Below, one piece after another: positions 50,764-62,268 of a stretch of 64,000 nucleotides of DNA. Under the pieces are notes generated by a model, which saw only the letters and a list, made by a program, of their open reading frames with translations, ran no database searches and was not told where the DNA came from. The stretch's first letter is position 1. The number at the start of each line of letters is the position of its first letter. Source of the stretch: Phenylobacterium hankyongense (GTDB lineage: Bacteria > Pseudomonadota > Alphaproteobacteria > Caulobacterales > Caulobacteraceae). The stretch lies in the NCBI RefSeq assembly GCF_003254505.1, contig NZ_QFYP01000001.1, positions 3,743,649-3,807,648 on the forward strand, given 5' to 3'. The position numbers and the translations under genes were made by a program.

Positions 50764-51332
50764 CGCGGCTTGTCCAGCGCCGCGTCGATGGCCTTGGCGA
50801 CTTCGTCGATGGAGCCCATGCCGTCGACCTCCACCAGCTTGCCCTGGTTCTCGTAGTAGGGCAGCAGCGGCGCGGTCTGGCCGTTGTAGGCGCTCAGCCG
50901 GACCTTGAAGCTCTCGGGATTGTCGTCGGGCCGGCCGCTCTCGGCGAACCGGCCGGCGATGCGCTGCATCAGCGCCTCGTCGTCGACCTTCAGGCGGATG
51001 ACCTGGTCGATCTGGCGGCCGCGGCCCTTCAGCATCAGGTCGAGCGCCTCGGCCTGGGCGAGCGTGCGCGGGAAGCCGTCGAAGATCGCCCCGCCGGCCG
51101 CCTCGGCCTCCGGCAGCCGCTGCTCGATCAGCTCGATGACGATGTCGTCGGAAACCAGTTCGCCGCGCTCCATGATGCCCGAGACCTTTTGGCCGAGCGG
51201 AGACCCTGAGGCGATCGCGGCGCGCAGCATGTCGCCAGTCGAGAGCTGCACCATCTGGCGCTGGTCCACGAGACGCTTGGCCTGCGTCCCCTTGCCCGCC
51301 GCCGGCGGGCCGAAAAGGATCAAGTTCTTCAC
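50760..51332 (-). CDS. adk: Adenylate kinase
   Basis: A 190-residue nucleotide kinase (ATP + AMP to 2 ADP). P-loop G-P-P-A-A-G-K-G-T-Q at 7-16, AMP site L-S-T-G-D-M-L-R, F-D-G-F-P-R-T and the short lid of the non-zinc form (R-F-A-E-S-G-R-P-D-D-N). It follows secY by 56 bases, as is normal at the end of spc operons, but is cut off from rpsM by the convergent adenine deaminase gene. Confidence 0.96.
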   Translation of the reverse strand: MKNLILFGPPAAGKGTQAKRLVDQRQMVQLSTGDMLRAAIASGSPLGQKVSGIMERGELVSDDIVIELIEQRLPEAEAAGGAIFDGFPRTLAQAEALDLMLKGRGRQIDQVIRLKVDDEALMQRIAGRFAESGRPDDNPESFKVRLSAYNGQTAPLLPYYENQGKLVEVDGMGSIDEVAKAIDAALDKPR

Positions 51333-51388
51333 GGCGATGCCCCCCTCTCCCGGCCCTTCTTGCGGAGCCGGGTTGCTTCGTCCCTAGC

Positions 51389-52735
51389 CTAGCGGCGCAT
51401 GCCCCGCAGCTTGGATTTCTTGATCAGGCCTTCGTACTGGTGCTGCAAGAGGTGCGACTGGATCTGGGTCACCGTGTCCATGGTGACGCTGACCACGATC
51501 AGCACCGAGGTGCCGCCCATGTAGAAGGGCGCGTTGTAGAAGCCGATCAGAGCCTCCGGCAGCAGGCAGACCACGGTGATGTAGGCCGCGCCGATCACCG
51601 TCAGCCGGGTGAGCACGAAGTCCAGGTACTCGGCGGTCCGCTTGCCCGGCCGGATGCCCGGCATGAAGCCGCCGTACTTGCGCAGGTTCTCCGCCGTGTC
51701 GTCCGGATTGAACACGACCGAGGTGTAGAAGAAGCAGAAGAAGACGATCAGCGCCCCGTAGAGCAGCATGAACAGCGGCCGCCCGTGCTGCAGCTGGCCG
51801 ACCGCGCCCGGCAGCCACTGGGCCCAGGGCGGCAGGTTGGCGGTGGCCAGGAAGCCCATCACCGTCGCCGGCAGCAGCAGCAGGCTGGAGGCGAAGATCG
51901 GCGGGATCACGCCCGAGGTGTTGATCTTCAGCGGCAGGAACGAGGTGTCGCCGCCGAACATGCGGTTGCCGACCTGGCGCTTGGGGTACTGCACCAACAG
52001 CCGTCGCTGCGAGCGCTCGAAGAAGACGATGGCCACGGTGACCGCCACCACCAGGATGGCGATCAGCAGCAGCACGCCGCCGCTCAGCGCGCCGGTGCGG
52101 GCCAGCGAGAACGCCTGGCCGATGTACTGCGGGAAGACCGCGACGATGCCGGCGAAGATGATCAGGGAGACGCCGTTGCCGATGCCGCGGCTGGTGATCT
52201 GCTCGCCCAGCCACATCAGGAACAGGGTGCCGCCGGTGAGGATCACTACGGTGGAGACCACGAAGAAGGCCCCCGGATGGTCGACGATCCCGGCGCTGGC
52301 CTGCAGGCCCATGGCGATGCCGAAGGACTGGAAGACCGCCAGCACGACGGTCAGGTAGCGGGTGTACTGGTTGAGCGTCTTGCGCCCCGCCTCGCCGCCT
52401 TCCTTCCGCAGCTTCTCCCAGGGGGGATAGACGGTGCCCAGGAGCTGCACGATGATCGAGGCCGAGATGTAGGGCATCACGTTCAGGGCGAAGATCGCCA
52501 TGCGTCGCACGGCCCCGCCCGAGAACATGTTGAACATGCCCAGGATGCCCTTCGCCTGGCCTTCGAAGGCCTGCGAGAACGCGGCGATGTCGATGCCCGG
52601 GATCGGGATGTAGCACCCGAGGCGATAGACGACCATCGCGATCAGGGTGAACCAGATGCGCTTATGGAGCTCCGTCGCCTTCTGGAAGGCGCCGAAGTTC
52701 ATGTTCGCGGCGAGCTGCTCGGCGGCCGAAGCCAT
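51389..52735 (-). CDS. secY: Preprotein translocase subunit SecY
   Basis: A 448-residue inner-membrane channel with ten helices. Marks are Y-R-L-G-C-Y-I-P-I-P-G-I-D, the first plug-region segment F-N-M-F-S-G-G-A-V-R-R-M-A-I-F-A-L-N-V-M-P-Y, P-P-W-E-K-L and cytoplasmic loop R-P-G-K-R-T-A-E-Y. It exports unfolded proteins with SecA or ribosomes. It lies between rplO and adk. Confidence 0.97.
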   Translation of the reverse strand: MASAAEQLAANMNFGAFQKATELHKRIWFTLIAMVVYRLGCYIPIPGIDIAAFSQAFEGQAKGILGMFNMFSGGAVRRMAIFALNVMPYISASIIVQLLGTVYPPWEKLRKEGGEAGRKTLNQYTRYLTVVLAVFQSFGIAMGLQASAGIVDHPGAFFVVSTVVILTGGTLFLMWLGEQITSRGIGNGVSLIIFAGIVAVFPQYIGQAFSLARTGALSGGVLLLIAILVVAVTVAIVFFERSQRRLLVQYPKRQVGNRMFGGDTSFLPLKINTSGVIPPIFASSLLLLPATVMGFLATANLPPWAQWLPGAVGQLQHGRPLFMLLYGALIVFFCFFYTSVVFNPDDTAENLRKYGGFMPGIRPGKRTAEYLDFVLTRLTVIGAAYITVVCLLPEALIGFYNAPFYMGGTSVLIVVSVTMDTVTQIQSHLLQHQYEGLIKKSKLRGMRR

Positions 52736-52818
52736 TCACCAAATCCCCTGACTCTTGGTCCTGCTCAGATAGGACGTACCGGCCCCGAGTGCGAGGCCGG
52801 ATTAGTCGCAGGCGACGC

Positions 52819-53301
52819 TCAGGCTTCCGCCGGAGCTTCCTTCTTGGTGGTGGTGAGCTTGCCGCCCGCCTTTTCGACGGCCGCGCGGGCCGAGACCGAG
52901 GCCGAGTGGACGGTGATGTCGAGCTTCGAGGTCAGCTCGCCCTTGCCCAGCAGGCGCACGCCGTCCTTGGCGCGGCGCACGATGCCGGCGGCGACCAGGA
53001 CGTCGGCGTCGATGGCCTTCTTGGGATCCAGCTTGCCGGCGGCGATCGCCTGCTCGATGCGCCAGAAGTTCACTTCCGCGAACTCCTTGCGGTTGAGGCT
53101 GTTGAAGCCGCGCTTCGGCATGCGCATGTGCAGCGGCATCTGGCCGCCTTCGAAGCCGGCGACGGCGACGCCGGAGCGCGCCTTCTGGCCCTTCACGCCG
53201 CGACCGGCGGTCTTGCCCTTGCCCGAACCCGGGCCACGGCCGACGCGCATGCGGTTCTTGGTGGAGCCTTCGGCCGGCGAAAGTTCGTTGAGCTTGGTCA
53301 T
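52819..53301 (-). CDS. rplO: 50S ribosomal protein L15
   Basis: A 160-residue protein with the Gly/Arg/Lys-rich N-terminal arm ([20 protein letters not shown]) and E-G-G-Q-M-P-L typical of L15. ATG 53301 fits the family start M-T-K-L-N-E-L. The C-terminal tail is Lys/Ala-rich. Confidence 0.96.
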   Translation of the reverse strand: MTKLNELSPAEGSTKNRMRVGRGPGSGKGKTAGRGVKGQKARSGVAVAGFEGGQMPLHMRMPKRGFNSLNRKEFAEVNFWRIEQAIAAGKLDPKKAIDADVLVAAGIVRRAKDGVRLLGKGELTSKLDITVHSASVSARAAVEKAGGKLTTTKKEAPAEA

Positions 53302-53390
53302 GTGACGCCTCTCCTGAAGAGATCGATCGCCGGGGCGAAGGCCCCGACTCGGCTGATGTGGATGGGATCGAAACGATCCCGTCGTGGAGG

Positions 53391-53570
53391 TCAGCCCTCC
53401 ACGACCTCGATCATGTGGGCGACCTTGGCGATCATCCCGCGGACCGAGGGGGTGTCTTCCAGCGTGGACACGCGGCCCATGCGGTTGAGACCGAGACCGG
53501 CGAGCGTCGCGCGCTGGTCCTTCTTCCGGCGGATCGGGCTGCCGGTCTGACGAACGGTGACAGTAGCCAT
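53391..53570 (-). CDS. rpmD: 50S ribosomal protein L30
   Basis: A short 59-residue protein that begins [15 protein letters not shown] and contains [11 protein letters not shown] and a [10 protein letters not shown] segment, all typical of L30. It lies four bases after rpsE and 89 bases before rplO. Confidence 0.95.
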   Translation of the reverse strand: MATVTVRQTGSPIRRKKDQRATLAGLGLNRMGRVSTLEDTPSVRGMIAKVAHMIEVVEG

Positions 53571-53575
53571 AACGC

Positions 53576-54160
53576 TTATCCTTCCGCGTCCGCGGCGGGC
53601 GGAGCCGCCGAGGCGCCATCGGCGCGGCGGCCGATCACGTCGGAGACCTTCTTGCCGCGCTTGGCGGCGACCTGGCGGGGCGAAGACTGAGCCTTCAGCG
53701 CCTCGAAGGTCGCGCGCACCATGTTGTAGGGGTTGGACGAACCGACCGACTTGCCGACCACGTCCTGGATGCCGAGGGTTTCCAGAACCGCGCGCATCGG
53801 GCCGCCGGCGATGACGCCGGTGCCGGGAGGCGCCGCGCGGACCATCACCTTGCCTGCGCCCCAGCGGCCAGCGCCGTCGTGGTGCAGGGTGCGGCTTTCG
53901 CGCAGCGGCACGCGGATCATCGACTTCTTGGCTTCCTCGGTCGCCTTGCGGATGGCTTCCGGCACTTCGCGCGCCTTGCCATGACCAAAGCCGACCCGGC
54001 CCTTCTGATCGCCGACCACCATGAGGGCGGCGAAGGAGAACCGGCGGCCGCCTTTGACGGTGGCCGCGACGCGGTTGATGTGGACCAGTTTCTCGACGAT
54101 GTCGCTGTCGCGCTCTTCTTCGCGATTGCGACCGCCGCGGTCTTCGTTCCTGCGAGCCAT
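53576..54160 (-). CDS. rpsE: 30S ribosomal protein S5
   Basis: A 194-residue protein. The double-stranded RNA-binding half has K-L-V-H-I-N-R-V-A and [14 protein letters not shown], and the second half [17 protein letters not shown]. The N-terminus is charged ([14 protein letters not shown]). S5 secures decoding accuracy. Confidence 0.97.
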   Translation of the reverse strand: MARRNEDRGGRNREEERDSDIVEKLVHINRVAATVKGGRRFSFAALMVVGDQKGRVGFGHGKAREVPEAIRKATEEAKKSMIRVPLRESRTLHHDGAGRWGAGKVMVRAAPPGTGVIAGGPMRAVLETLGIQDVVGKSVGSSNPYNMVRATFEALKAQSSPRQVAAKRGKKVSDVIGRRADGASAAPPAADAEG

Positions 54161-54169
54161 CGGATTTCC

Positions 54170-54535
54170 TTAGAAGTTCAGGCCGGCTTCGCGCGCGGCG
54201 TCAGCCAGCGCCTTCACCCGACCGTGATAGAGATAGCCGCCGCGGTCGAAGACCACGTCCTTGACGCCCTTGTCCAGGGCGCGTTGGGCGACGAGGGCGC
54301 CGACGCGGGCGGCGGCGTCCTTGTCGGACCCTTTGGCCTTGGCCTTCGCTTCGTCGCTCTCCAGCGAGGAGGCGGCGGCAAGGGTCACGCCACGCTCGTC
54401 GTCGATGACCTGGGCGTAGATGTTCTTGGCCGAACGGAAGACCGACAGCCGCGGGCGGCCGTTGGCCAGCTTGCGCAGGCGGGTGCGGTTACGCTGCGCG
54501 CGGCGCTGGGTGGAATCGCGGGGAGAGAGCGCCAT
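54170..54535 (-). CDS. rplR: 50S ribosomal protein L18
   Basis: A 121-residue 5S rRNA-binding protein. Marks are [24 protein letters not shown] and [25 protein letters not shown] near the end. Three bases separate it from rplF. Confidence 0.97.
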   Translation of the reverse strand: MALSPRDSTQRRAQRNRTRLRKLANGRPRLSVFRSAKNIYAQVIDDERGVTLAAASSLESDEAKAKAKGSDKDAAARVGALVAQRALDKGVKDVVFDRGGYLYHGRVKALADAAREAGLNF

Positions 54536-54538
54536 GGC

Positions 54539-55072
54539 TTACTTCTTCTTGCCTTCTTTGCGGCGGACCTGCTCGCCGGCGTAGCGCACGCCCTTGCCCT
54601 TGTAGGGCTCGGGCGGACGCAGGCGGCGAATGCGGGCGGCGGTTTCGCCGACCTGCTGCTTGTCGATGCCGGAGATCTTGATCTCAGTCTGCTTCGGCAC
54701 CGCAAAGCTGATGCCGGCCGGGGGCGGGACGTCCACGTCGTGGGAGAAACCCAGCTGCATGGAGAGCGCCTGGCCCTTCATCGCCGCGCGATAGCCCACG
54801 CCGACCAGCTCGAGCGTGCGCTCGAAGCCGGTGGTGACGCCGGTGACCATGTTGCTCAGCAGGGTCCGCGAGAGACCCCACATCGCCTGGGCGCGGGTGG
54901 TGTCGCTGCGCTTGACCAGCGTCAGCTCGCCGTTCTCCTGGCGCACCTCGATCTCTTCGGCCACGGTCCAGGCGAGTTGGCCCTTGGGCCCCTTCACCGT
55001 CACCGTCTGGCCGTCGAGGGTCACCGTGACCCCAGTGGGGATGGCGACCGCCTTCTTTCCGATCCGCGACAT
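54539..55072 (-). CDS. rplF: 50S ribosomal protein L6
   Basis: A 177-residue protein with two similar halves. Begins [12 protein letters not shown] and ends near [15 protein letters not shown], the L6 signature. ATG 55072 chosen; an in-frame ATG at 55117 would overlap rpsH. Confidence 0.97.
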   Translation of the reverse strand: MSRIGKKAVAIPTGVTVTLDGQTVTVKGPKGQLAWTVAEEIEVRQENGELTLVKRSDTTRAQAMWGLSRTLLSNMVTGVTTGFERTLELVGVGYRAAMKGQALSMQLGFSHDVDVPPPAGISFAVPKQTEIKISGIDKQQVGETAARIRRLRPPEPYKGKGVRYAGEQVRRKEGKKK

Positions 55073-55073
55073 C

Positions 55074-55469
55074 TTAGTAGACCCGGCAGAGCACTTCGCC
55101 GCCCACGTTCGCGTCACGCGCGGCCGTGTCCGACATGACGCCCTTGGGCGTCGACAGGATCGAGATCCCGAGGCCGTTCTTCACCGGCTTCAGGTCCTTG
55201 ATCGACGAATAGACGCGGCGGCCGGGCTTGGAGATGCGGCTGATTTCCACGATGACCGGCTGGCCGTCGAAGTACTTCAGTTCGATCTCGAACTCCGGGA
55301 AGGCGCCGGGCTTTTCCACCAGGTGGTAGCCGCGGATGTAGCCTTCGTCGGCCAGCACGTCGAGGAGGCGCGCGCGCATCTTGGACGCGGGCGTGCTCAC
55401 CTTCGAACGGCCGCGCATGGCCGCGTTCTTGATACGGGCGATCAGATCGCCGATGGGGTCGTTCACCAT
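55074..55469 (-). CDS. rpsH: 30S ribosomal protein S8
   Basis: A 131-residue protein that binds helix 21 of 16S rRNA and, in E. coli, represses the spc operon. Marks are [13 protein letters not shown] and [12 protein letters not shown] segment, followed by [16 protein letters not shown]. It ends one base before rplF begins. Confidence 0.97.
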   Translation of the reverse strand: MVNDPIGDLIARIKNAAMRGRSKVSTPASKMRARLLDVLADEGYIRGYHLVEKPGAFPEFEIELKYFDGQPVIVEISRISKPGRRVYSSIKDLKPVKNGLGISILSTPKGVMSDTAARDANVGGEVLCRVY

Positions 55470-55478
55470 TGGACCCTC

Positions 55479-55784
55479 CTACCAGCTCGACTTGACGAGG
55501 CCGGGGATCAGGCCAGCGGACCCGAGGTCGCGCAGCGAGATCCGGCTCATCCTGAGCTTGCGATAATAGGCGCGCGGACGTCCGGTGATCTCGCAACGGT
55601 TGCGGATGCGGGTCTTGGACGAGTTGCGCGGCAGTTCCGCCAGCTTGAGCCGGGCTTCGAAGCGTTCTTCGAGCGGCAGGCTCTCGTTGTTGGCGATCGC
55701 CTTCAGCGCGTCGCGCTTGCTGGCGTACTGCTTGGCGAGCACCTTGACGTGCTCGTTGCGGTTGACGGCGCTTTTCTTTGCCAT
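55479..55784 (-). CDS. rpsN: 30S ribosomal protein S14
   Basis: A 101-residue S14 of the long form without zinc cysteines: [24 protein letters not shown] and [15 protein letters not shown]. Ten bases before rpsH start codon on the transcript. Confidence 0.96.
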   Translation of the reverse strand: MAKKSAVNRNEHVKVLAKQYASKRDALKAIANNESLPLEERFEARLKLAELPRNSSKTRIRNRCEITGRPRAYYRKLRMSRISLRDLGSAGLIPGLVKSSW

Positions 55785-55803
55785 GGGTTCTTTCCTTCGC
55801 CCC

Positions 55804-56370
55804 TTAAGCTTGCGCTTGGACGAACGGGAACTGGAATTCCTTGAGAAGCGCGCGCGCTTCGTCGTCGGTCTTCGCAGTCGTGGCGACGATGATGTCCATG
55901 CCCCACATCTGATCGATCTGGTCGTAGTTGATCTCCGGGAACACGATGTGCTCCCGCAGACCCATGGCGTAGTTGCCACGGCCATCGAACGAGGTGGGCT
56001 TCAGGCCCCGGAAGTCCTTCACGCGCGGCAGCGCGATGGTGATCAGCCGGTCCAGGAACTCGTACATGCGGTCCTTGCGAAGGGTGACCTTCGCGCCGAT
56101 CGTCATGCCTTCGCGCAGCTTGAAGCCGGCGATCGAGGTGCGCGACTTGGTGGCGATCGGCTTCTGGCCGGCGATCCGGGCGAGGTCCGCCATCGCCGAC
56201 TGAACCTTCTTGGAGTCGGCCACAGCTTCGCCGATCCCCATGTTCAGGACGATCTTGTCCAGCTTGGGGATCTGCATCTCGTTCGTGTAGCCGAACTCGT
56301 CCTTCAGCACCTTTCGGATGCGCGAACGATATTCCGCCTTGAGACGCGGTTCGTAGGTTTCGTCAGCCAT
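55804..56370 (-). CDS. rplE: 50S ribosomal protein L5
   Basis: A 188-residue 5S rRNA-binding protein. Marks are [29 protein letters not shown] and [14 protein letters not shown]. Its start overlaps the rplX stop by eight bases. Confidence 0.97.
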   Translation of the reverse strand: MADETYEPRLKAEYRSRIRKVLKDEFGYTNEMQIPKLDKIVLNMGIGEAVADSKKVQSAMADLARIAGQKPIATKSRTSIAGFKLREGMTIGAKVTLRKDRMYEFLDRLITIALPRVKDFRGLKPTSFDGRGNYAMGLREHIVFPEINYDQIDQMWGMDIIVATTAKTDDEARALLKEFQFPFVQAQA

Positions 56371-56677
56371 TGATCACCTCGCCGGTCGTCTTGGCGAACC
56401 GGACCTTCTTGTCGCCGTCCACACGGAAGCCGACGCGGGTCGGCTTGCCCTTGGAGTCGGCGATGGCCACGTTCGACAGGTGAAGCGGCGCTTCCTTGTT
56501 CTTGATGCCGCCCTGCGGATCAGTCTGCGTCGGGCGGGTGTGGCGCTGAACCATGTTCAGGCCTTCGACCAGGACGCGCTCTTCCTTCGGGAACACCTTC
56601 AGGACATTGCCCTGACGGCCCTTGTCCTTGCCCGCGAGGATCACGACGCGATCCCCCTTCTTGATCTTCGCCGCCAT
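56363..56677 (-). CDS. rplX: 50S ribosomal protein L24
   Basis: A 104-residue assembly-initiating protein with a KOW motif: [24 protein letters not shown] N-terminus (KOW at about 4-33). ATG 56677 shares a base with the rplN stop (TGATG); a GTG at 56680 is the alternative. Confidence 0.96.
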   Translation of the reverse strand: MAAKIKKGDRVVILAGKDKGRQGNVLKVFPKEERVLVEGLNMVQRHTRPTQTDPQGGIKNKEAPLHLSNVAIADSKGKPTRVGFRVDGDKKVRFAKTTGEVING

Positions 56678-57045
56678 CACAGCACCTCAGGGGCGAGCGA
56701 AATGATCTTCATGTGGTTCTTGGCGCGCAGTTCGCGGGGAACCGGGCCGAAGATCCGCGTGCCGATCGGCTCGCTTTGCTTGTTCACGATCACCGCCGCG
56801 TTCTTGTCGAAGCGGATCACCGAGCCGTCCTTGCGCTTGATGGCCGAGGACGTGCGCACGACGATCGCCTGCAGCACATCGCCCTTCTTCACGCGGCCGC
56901 GCGGGATGGCCTCCTTCACGGAGACCACGATCTTGTCACCGACGCTGGCGTAACGGCGCTTCGCACCGCCCAGCACCTTGATGCACATGACCCGGCGGGC
57001 GCCGGAATTGTCGGCGACGTCCAGGTTAGTTTGCATCTGGATCAT
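56677..57045 (-). CDS. rplN: 50S ribosomal protein L14
   Basis: A 122-residue protein near the factor-binding site. Begins [17 protein letters not shown] and holds V-L-Q-A-I-V-V-R-T and [11 protein letters not shown] 57045 is chosen over 57078, which has no homology. Confidence 0.97.
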   Translation of the reverse strand: MIQMQTNLDVADNSGARRVMCIKVLGGAKRRYASVGDKIVVSVKEAIPRGRVKKGDVLQAIVVRTSSAIKRKDGSVIRFDKNAAVIVNKQSEPIGTRIFGPVPRELRAKNHMKIISLAPEVL

Positions 57046-57058
57046 AGGTTCTGATCCC

Positions 57059-57310
57059 TTACGCTTGCTGGTCGGCACTGCCCTTAGGCAGCACTTCCCA
57101 GGTTTTCAGTTTCGACTTCGGTGCGCATTCGACAATGCGCGCCTTCTCGCCGGTCTTGTAGGCGTTGGACTCGTCGTGGGCGTGGTACTTCTTCGACCGG
57201 CGGACGGTCTTCTTCAGCACCGGGTGCAGCAAGGTCCGTTCGACCTGTACGATCACCGTCTTGTCGCCCTTGTCGGAGACGACAACGCCTTCCAGAATTC
57301 GTTTCGGCAT
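57059..57310 (-). CDS. rpsQ: 30S ribosomal protein S17
   Basis: An 83-residue early-assembly protein: [34 protein letters not shown]. Ten bases separate it from rpmC. Confidence 0.97.
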   Translation of the reverse strand: MPKRILEGVVVSDKGDKTVIVQVERTLLHPVLKKTVRRSKKYHAHDESNAYKTGEKARIVECAPKSKLKTWEVLPKGSADQQA

Positions 57311-57320
57311 CTGCGTCTCC

Positions 57321-57518
57321 TCAGGCCGTGGCCTGCTTGGTCCGCAGGACGGTCTTGATGCGCGCGATATCCTTGCGCACCTCGTCCACGCGGTGGGTCT
57401 TTTCGATCTGGCCGGTCGCCTTCTGGAAGCGCAGGTTGAACTGCTCCTTCTTCAGGTTGACGAGCTGCTCGGCCAGTTGATCGGGGGTCAGCCCCCGGAC
57501 GTCGTCGATCTTCATCAC
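57321..57518 (-). CDS. rpmC: 50S ribosomal protein L29
   Basis: A 65-residue helical protein at the exit tunnel: [10 protein letters not shown] and [12 protein letters not shown], then [10 protein letters not shown]. Its start overlaps the rplP stop (ATGA). Confidence 0.96.
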   Translation of the reverse strand: MMKIDDVRGLTPDQLAEQLVNLKKEQFNLRFQKATGQIEKTHRVDEVRKDIARIKTVLRTKQATA

Positions 57519-57946
57519 GCGTGCTCCGCGACAGCGGCGTCGATGCGGGTGACGATGCGGGTCTTCACCGGAAGCTTGGCCGCGCCGAGGCGCAGGGCTT
57601 CACGGGCCACATCGTCCGGCACGCCGTCGATTTCGAACATGATCCGGCCCGGGTGGACGCGGGCGGCCCAGTATTCGACCGAGCCCTTGCCCTTGCCCAT
57701 CCGCACTTCGGCCGGCTTGTCGGACACCGGAACGTCCGGGAAGATCCGGATCCACACCCGGCCCTGACGCTTCATCTGACGCGTGATCGCCCGGCGAGCG
57801 GCTTCGATCTGGCGCGCGGTGATCCGCTCGGGCTCCACCGACTTCAGCCCATGGGAGCCGAAGTTCAGCGAGAAGCCGCCCTTGGCGACCCCGTGGATCT
57901 TGCCCTTGAACTGCTTGCGGTACTTGGTCTTTTTCGGGGACAGCAT
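57515..57946 (-). CDS. rplP: 50S ribosomal protein L16
   Basis: A 143-residue protein at the A-site tRNA region: [31 protein letters not shown] and [11 protein letters not shown]. Length is typical. Confidence 0.97.
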   Translation of the reverse strand: MLSPKKTKYRKQFKGKIHGVAKGGFSLNFGSHGLKSVEPERITARQIEAARRAITRQMKRQGRVWIRIFPDVPVSDKPAEVRMGKGKGSVEYWAARVHPGRIMFEIDGVPDDVAREALRLGAAKLPVKTRIVTRIDAAVAEHA

Positions 57947-57957
57947 GCTTCAGACCC

Positions 57958-58712
<755 letters not shown>

Positions 58713-58713
<1 letters not shown>

Positions 58714-59093
58714 TAGGCGGCCTCACCCAGTTCACGGACCACGATGGTGATCTCGGAGAACGGCTTTTCGATACGCGAAGCCCGGCCCCGCGCACGGGCG
58801 GAGAAGCGCTTCATCACCAGGTTCTTGCCCACGAACGCCTCGGCCACGACCAGCGAGTCGATGTCGAGGTTGTGGTTGTTCTCGGCGTTGGAGATCGCCG
58901 AGTAGAGCGCCTTGCGCACGTCCTTGGCGATCCGCTTGTGGCTGAATTCCAGCTCGTTCAGCGCCCGCTGGACCTTGAGGCCGCGGATCGACTGGGCGAC
59001 CAGGTTCAGCTTGCGGGCGCTGGTCCGAAGCGTGCGCACCTTGCACATCGCCTCGATGCCGGCCAGCCGGCGAGCTTTAGCTTGCTTGGCCAT
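58713..59093 (-). CDS. rplV: 50S ribosomal protein L22
   Basis: A 126-residue tunnel protein: V-R-T-S-A-R-K-type segment (T-S-A-R-K-L-N-L-V), [10 protein letters not shown] and the beta-hairpin A-R-G-R-A-S-R-I. Only one base lies between its start and the rpsS stop. Confidence 0.96.
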
Positions 59094-59094
59094 G

Positions 59095-59373
59095 CTACTT
59101 CCTCTTGGCCTTCTTGTCGGCCGCGTGACCGGGGAAGAAGCGGGTGGGTGCGAACTCGCCCAGCTTCATGCCGACCATGTCTTCGGAGACCAGCACGGGA
59201 ACGTGCTTCTGGCCGTTGTGCACGCCGAACGTGAGACCCACGAACTGCGGCATGATGGTGGAGCGGCGCGACCAGGTCTTGATCACGTCCTTCCGGCCGG
59301 AACCTTGGGCGGTTTCGGCCTTCTTGAGCAGGTATCCGTCGACGAACGGACCTTTCCAGACAGAGCGGGTCAT
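59095..59373 (-). CDS. rpsS: 30S ribosomal protein S19
   Basis: A 92-residue head protein: [26 protein letters not shown] and G-E-F-A-P-T-R. It lies three bases after rplB on the transcript. Confidence 0.97.
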   Translation of the reverse strand: MTRSVWKGPFVDGYLLKKAETAQGSGRKDVIKTWSRRSTIMPQFVGLTFGVHNGQKHVPVLVSEDMVGMKLGEFAPTRFFPGHAADKKAKRK

Positions 59374-59376
59374 GCC

Positions 59377-60213
59377 TTAGCGAGCCTTCCTGGCGTGACG
59401 CGAGCGGATGATGAACTTATCCGTCGCCTTGTTCTTGCGGGTCTTGCTGCCCTTGGTCGGCTTGCCCGAGGGGCTCACCGGGTGACGGCCACCGGAGGTG
59501 CGGCCTTCGCCGCCGCCGTGCGGGTGGTCGACCGGGTTCATGGCGACGCCGCGCACGTGCGGGCGGAAGCCCATGTGACGCCGGCGACCGGCCTTGCCGA
59601 GCACTTCGTTCATGTGGTCGGGGTTGGACACCGCGCCCACCGTGGCCATGCAGCTGTCCGGCACCATCCGCAGCTCGCCCGAGTTCAGGCGGATCTGCGC
59701 GTAGCCGGCGTCGCGGCCGACCAGCTGGGCGTAGGTCCCGGCGGAGCGGGCGACCTGGCCGCCCTTCAGGGGCTTCAGCTCGACGTTGTGGATGATCGTG
59801 CCGATCGGCATGCCGCGAAGCGGCATGGCGTTGCCCGGCTTCACGTCCGCCTTCTCGGCGGCCACGACCTGGTCGCCGGCCTTCAGGCGCTGCGGGGCCA
59901 GGATGTAGGCCAGCTCGCCGTCGGCGTACTTGACCAGGGCGATGAAGGCCGACCGGTTGGGGTCGTACTCCAGGCGCTCGATCGTGCCGACGACGTCGAA
60001 CTTGCGACGCTTGAAGTCGATGTTGCGATACAGGCGCTTGGCGCCGCCGCCGCGGAAACGCACCGCGATGCGACCGCCGCCGCCCCGGCCGCCCTTCTTG
60101 TTCAGACCCTCGACGAGGGACTTCACGGGCCCGCCCTTGTGGAGCTCGGACTTGTCGACCAGGACCAGTTGCCGGCGGCCCGGCGAGGTCGGGTTGAAAT
60201 GCTTCAAGGCCAT
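59377..60213 (-). CDS. rplB: 50S ribosomal protein L2
   Basis: A 278-residue protein near the peptidyl transferase centre. [12 protein letters not shown] at the start, Y-D-P-N-R-S-A, and the conserved [17 protein letters not shown] containing the essential histidine. Confidence 0.97.
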   Translation of the reverse strand: MALKHFNPTSPGRRQLVLVDKSELHKGGPVKSLVEGLNKKGGRGGGGRIAVRFRGGGAKRLYRNIDFKRRKFDVVGTIERLEYDPNRSAFIALVKYADGELAYILAPQRLKAGDQVVAAEKADVKPGNAMPLRGMPIGTIIHNVELKPLKGGQVARSAGTYAQLVGRDAGYAQIRLNSGELRMVPDSCMATVGAVSNPDHMNEVLGKAGRRRHMGFRPHVRGVAMNPVDHPHGGGEGRTSGGRHPVSPSGKPTKGSKTRKNKATDKFIIRSRHARKAR

Positions 60214-60217
60214 CGGA

Positions 60218-60520
60218 TCAGAGCCCCGTAGTGATGTCGATCGACTGGCCTTCGGCCAGGGTGACGACAGCTTTCTTGATGTCGGAACGACGGCCCATGA
60301 TGCCGCGGAAGCGCTTGGTCTTGCCCTTGACGTTGAGGGTGTTGACCTTGGTCACGTTGACCTTGAACAGCGCCTCGACGGCGGCGGCGATCTCGTCCTT
60401 GGACGCATCGGCCGCGACCCGGAAGACGACCTTGTTCTGCTCGGAGAGCAGGGTGGCCTTCTCGGTGATCACCGGCGACAGGATGGTATCGTAATGACGG
60501 GCGGTGGGCTGCTCAGCCAT
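60218..60520 (-). CDS. rplW: 50S ribosomal protein L23
   Basis: A 100-residue exit-site protein that docks trigger factor and [26 protein letters not shown] and V-N-T-L-N-V-K-G-K. Start and rplD stop share one base. Confidence 0.97.
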   Translation of the reverse strand: MAEQPTARHYDTILSPVITEKATLLSEQNKVVFRVAADASKDEIAAAVEALFKVNVTKVNTLNVKGKTKRFRGIMGRRSDIKKAVVTLAEGQSIDITTGL

Positions 60521-61158
60521 TACGCGGCCTCCTTCTCTTGGAAGCGCGCCTGGATGGCGGCGACGGCGTCCTTGGTGAGGACCAGCGTCCGGCGGCGCAG
60601 CACGTCATAGACGTTGAGGCCGGCGTTCGGCAGCACGTCCACGTTCGGGATGTTGCGCGCGGCGAGCTTGAAGTTGTTGTCGACCTCGACGCCGGCGATG
60701 ACCAGGGCGTGGGTGACGCCGATCTTGCCGAGTTGCTCGCGCAGCGCCGCGGTCTTCGGGTCCGAAAGGGCCACGTTGTCCACGACGATCAGCGAACCGT
60801 CCTTGGCCTTCGAGGACAGCGCGTGGCGGAGCGCCATGGCGCGGACCTTCTTGGGCAGGTCGAAGGCGTGGCTGCGGACCACGGGACCGTGGGCCTTGGC
60901 GCCGCCGACGAACTGGGCCGCCCGGCGCGAGCCGTGACGGGCGCCGCCGGTGCCCTTCTGCTTGTACATCTTCTTGCCCGTACGAGAGACCTCGTTGCGG
61001 ACCTGGATCTTGTGGGTGCCGGCGCGGCGCTTGGCGAGCTGCCAAGTGACGCAACGCTGCAGGATATCGGCGCGGATCTCTTCGATGCCGAAGATATCGT
61101 CCGGGAGCTCGATCGAGCCGCCCTTCCCGCCGTCGAGTTTGATGACGTCGAGTTTCAT
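60520..61158 (-). CDS. rplD: 50S ribosomal protein L4
   Basis: A 212-residue tunnel protein: [18 protein letters not shown] is the extended loop; [12 protein letters not shown] near the end. In E. coli L4 also represses the S10 operon; no such leader was recognised here. One base overlaps rplC. Confidence 0.97.
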   Translation of the reverse strand: MKLDVIKLDGGKGGSIELPDDIFGIEEIRADILQRCVTWQLAKRRAGTHKIQVRNEVSRTGKKMYKQKGTGGARHGSRRAAQFVGGAKAHGPVVRSHAFDLPKKVRAMALRHALSSKAKDGSLIVVDNVALSDPKTAALREQLGKIGVTHALVIAGVEVDNNFKLAARNIPNVDVLPNAGLNVYDVLRRRTLVLTKDAVAAIQARFQEKEAA

Positions 61159-61946
61159 CAGGCTTGATCCCCAGCTTCAGGCGTTTCGGCCGGAGCTTCT
61201 TGCACCGCGGGCTCGTCGGCGGCCGGAGCCGCTTCGTCCTCGGCGGCAGCTTCCACTGCGGTCGGCTGGCCGGCCTTGCGGAAGGCGCCCGGCGTCGGAA
61301 CGCCGGCCGGAGCCGCGATCTTCACCGCGTCACGGATCCGCACGAACGAGCCTTCCGTGCCCGGGACGGCGCCGCGGACCAGGATCAGGCCGCGCTCGAC
61401 GTCGACGCGCCAGATGGTGAGGTTGAGGGTGGTGACGGTTTCCTGGCCGAGGTGGCCGGCCATCTTCTTGCCGGCGAACGTCTTGCCCGGATCCTGCCGC
61501 TGGCCGGTGGAGCCGTGCGCCCGGTGGGAGACGGACACCCCGTGGGTGGCCCGCATGCCGCCGAAGTTCCAGCGCTTCATCGCCCCCTGGAAGCCCTTAC
61601 CGACCGTCGTACCCGTGACGTCGATCTTCTGGCCCGGCAGGAAATGGTCGGCGGTGATTTCCGCGCCCACGTCGATGAGGTTGTCCTCGGAGACCTTGAA
61701 CTCGGCGAGCCTCCGCTTCGGCTCGACCTCGCCCTTGGCGAAGTGGCCGCGGAGCGCCTTGGAGGTGTTCTTGGGCTTCTTGAAGCCGGCGCCGAGCTGG
61801 AGAGCCACGTAGCCGTCTTTGTCTTTCGTGCGCTGGGCGACGACCTGGCAGCCTTCGAGGCTGAGCACGGTCACCGGCACATGGCTGCCCGCTTCATCGA
61901 AGAAGCGCGCCATTCCCAGCTTCTTGGCGATCACGCCGGTACGCAT
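61158..61946 (-). CDS. rplC: 50S ribosomal protein L3
   Basis: A 262-residue protein: [13 protein letters not shown] at the start, [18 protein letters not shown], and K-M-A-G-H-L-G. A Glu/Ala/Pro-rich tail of about 35 residues follows the core, as often seen in Caulobacterales. Confidence 0.97.
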   Translation of the reverse strand: MRTGVIAKKLGMARFFDEAGSHVPVTVLSLEGCQVVAQRTKDKDGYVALQLGAGFKKPKNTSKALRGHFAKGEVEPKRRLAEFKVSEDNLIDVGAEITADHFLPGQKIDVTGTTVGKGFQGAMKRWNFGGMRATHGVSVSHRAHGSTGQRQDPGKTFAGKKMAGHLGQETVTTLNLTIWRVDVERGLILVRGAVPGTEGSFVRIRDAVKIAAPAGVPTPGAFRKAGQPTAVEAAAEDEAAPAADEPAVQEAPAETPEAGDQA

Positions 61947-61959
61947 CGGCTGAGTCCCC

Positions 61960-62268
61960 TTAGAGCTTGATCTCGACGTCCACGCCGGCGGACAGGTCGA
62001 GCTTCATCAGCGCGTCCACGGTCTGCGGAGTGGGGTCGACGATATCGAGCACGCGCTTGTGCGTGCGGATTTCGAACTGCTCGCGCGACTTCTTGTCGAT
62101 GTGCGGCGAACGGTTGACGGTGAATTTTTCGATGCGCGTCGGCAGCGGGATAGGCCCGCGCACGGTCGCGCCGGTTCTCTTGGCCGTGTTGACGATCTCG
62201 CGGGTGGAATGGTCCAGCACGCGGTGGTCAAAGGCTTTGAGCCGGATGCGGATGTTCTGACGATCCAT
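61960..62268 (-). CDS. rpsJ: 30S ribosomal protein S10
   Basis: A 102-residue protein: [13 protein letters not shown], then [19 protein letters not shown] and a late [14 protein letters not shown]. First gene of the S10 operon; its long leader region lies at 62269-62584. Confidence 0.97.
   Translation of the reverse strand: MDRQNIRIRLKAFDHRVLDHSTREIVNTAKRTGATVRGPIPLPTRIEKFTVNRSPHIDKKSREQFEIRTHKRVLDIVDPTPQTVDALMKLDLSAGVDVEIKL

Noticed and set aside
50760..53301. rpmJ (L36) between secY and rpsM
   Set aside because: Searched for by eye because many bacteria have it here; no L36-like frame is present, which is normal for alphaproteobacteria.
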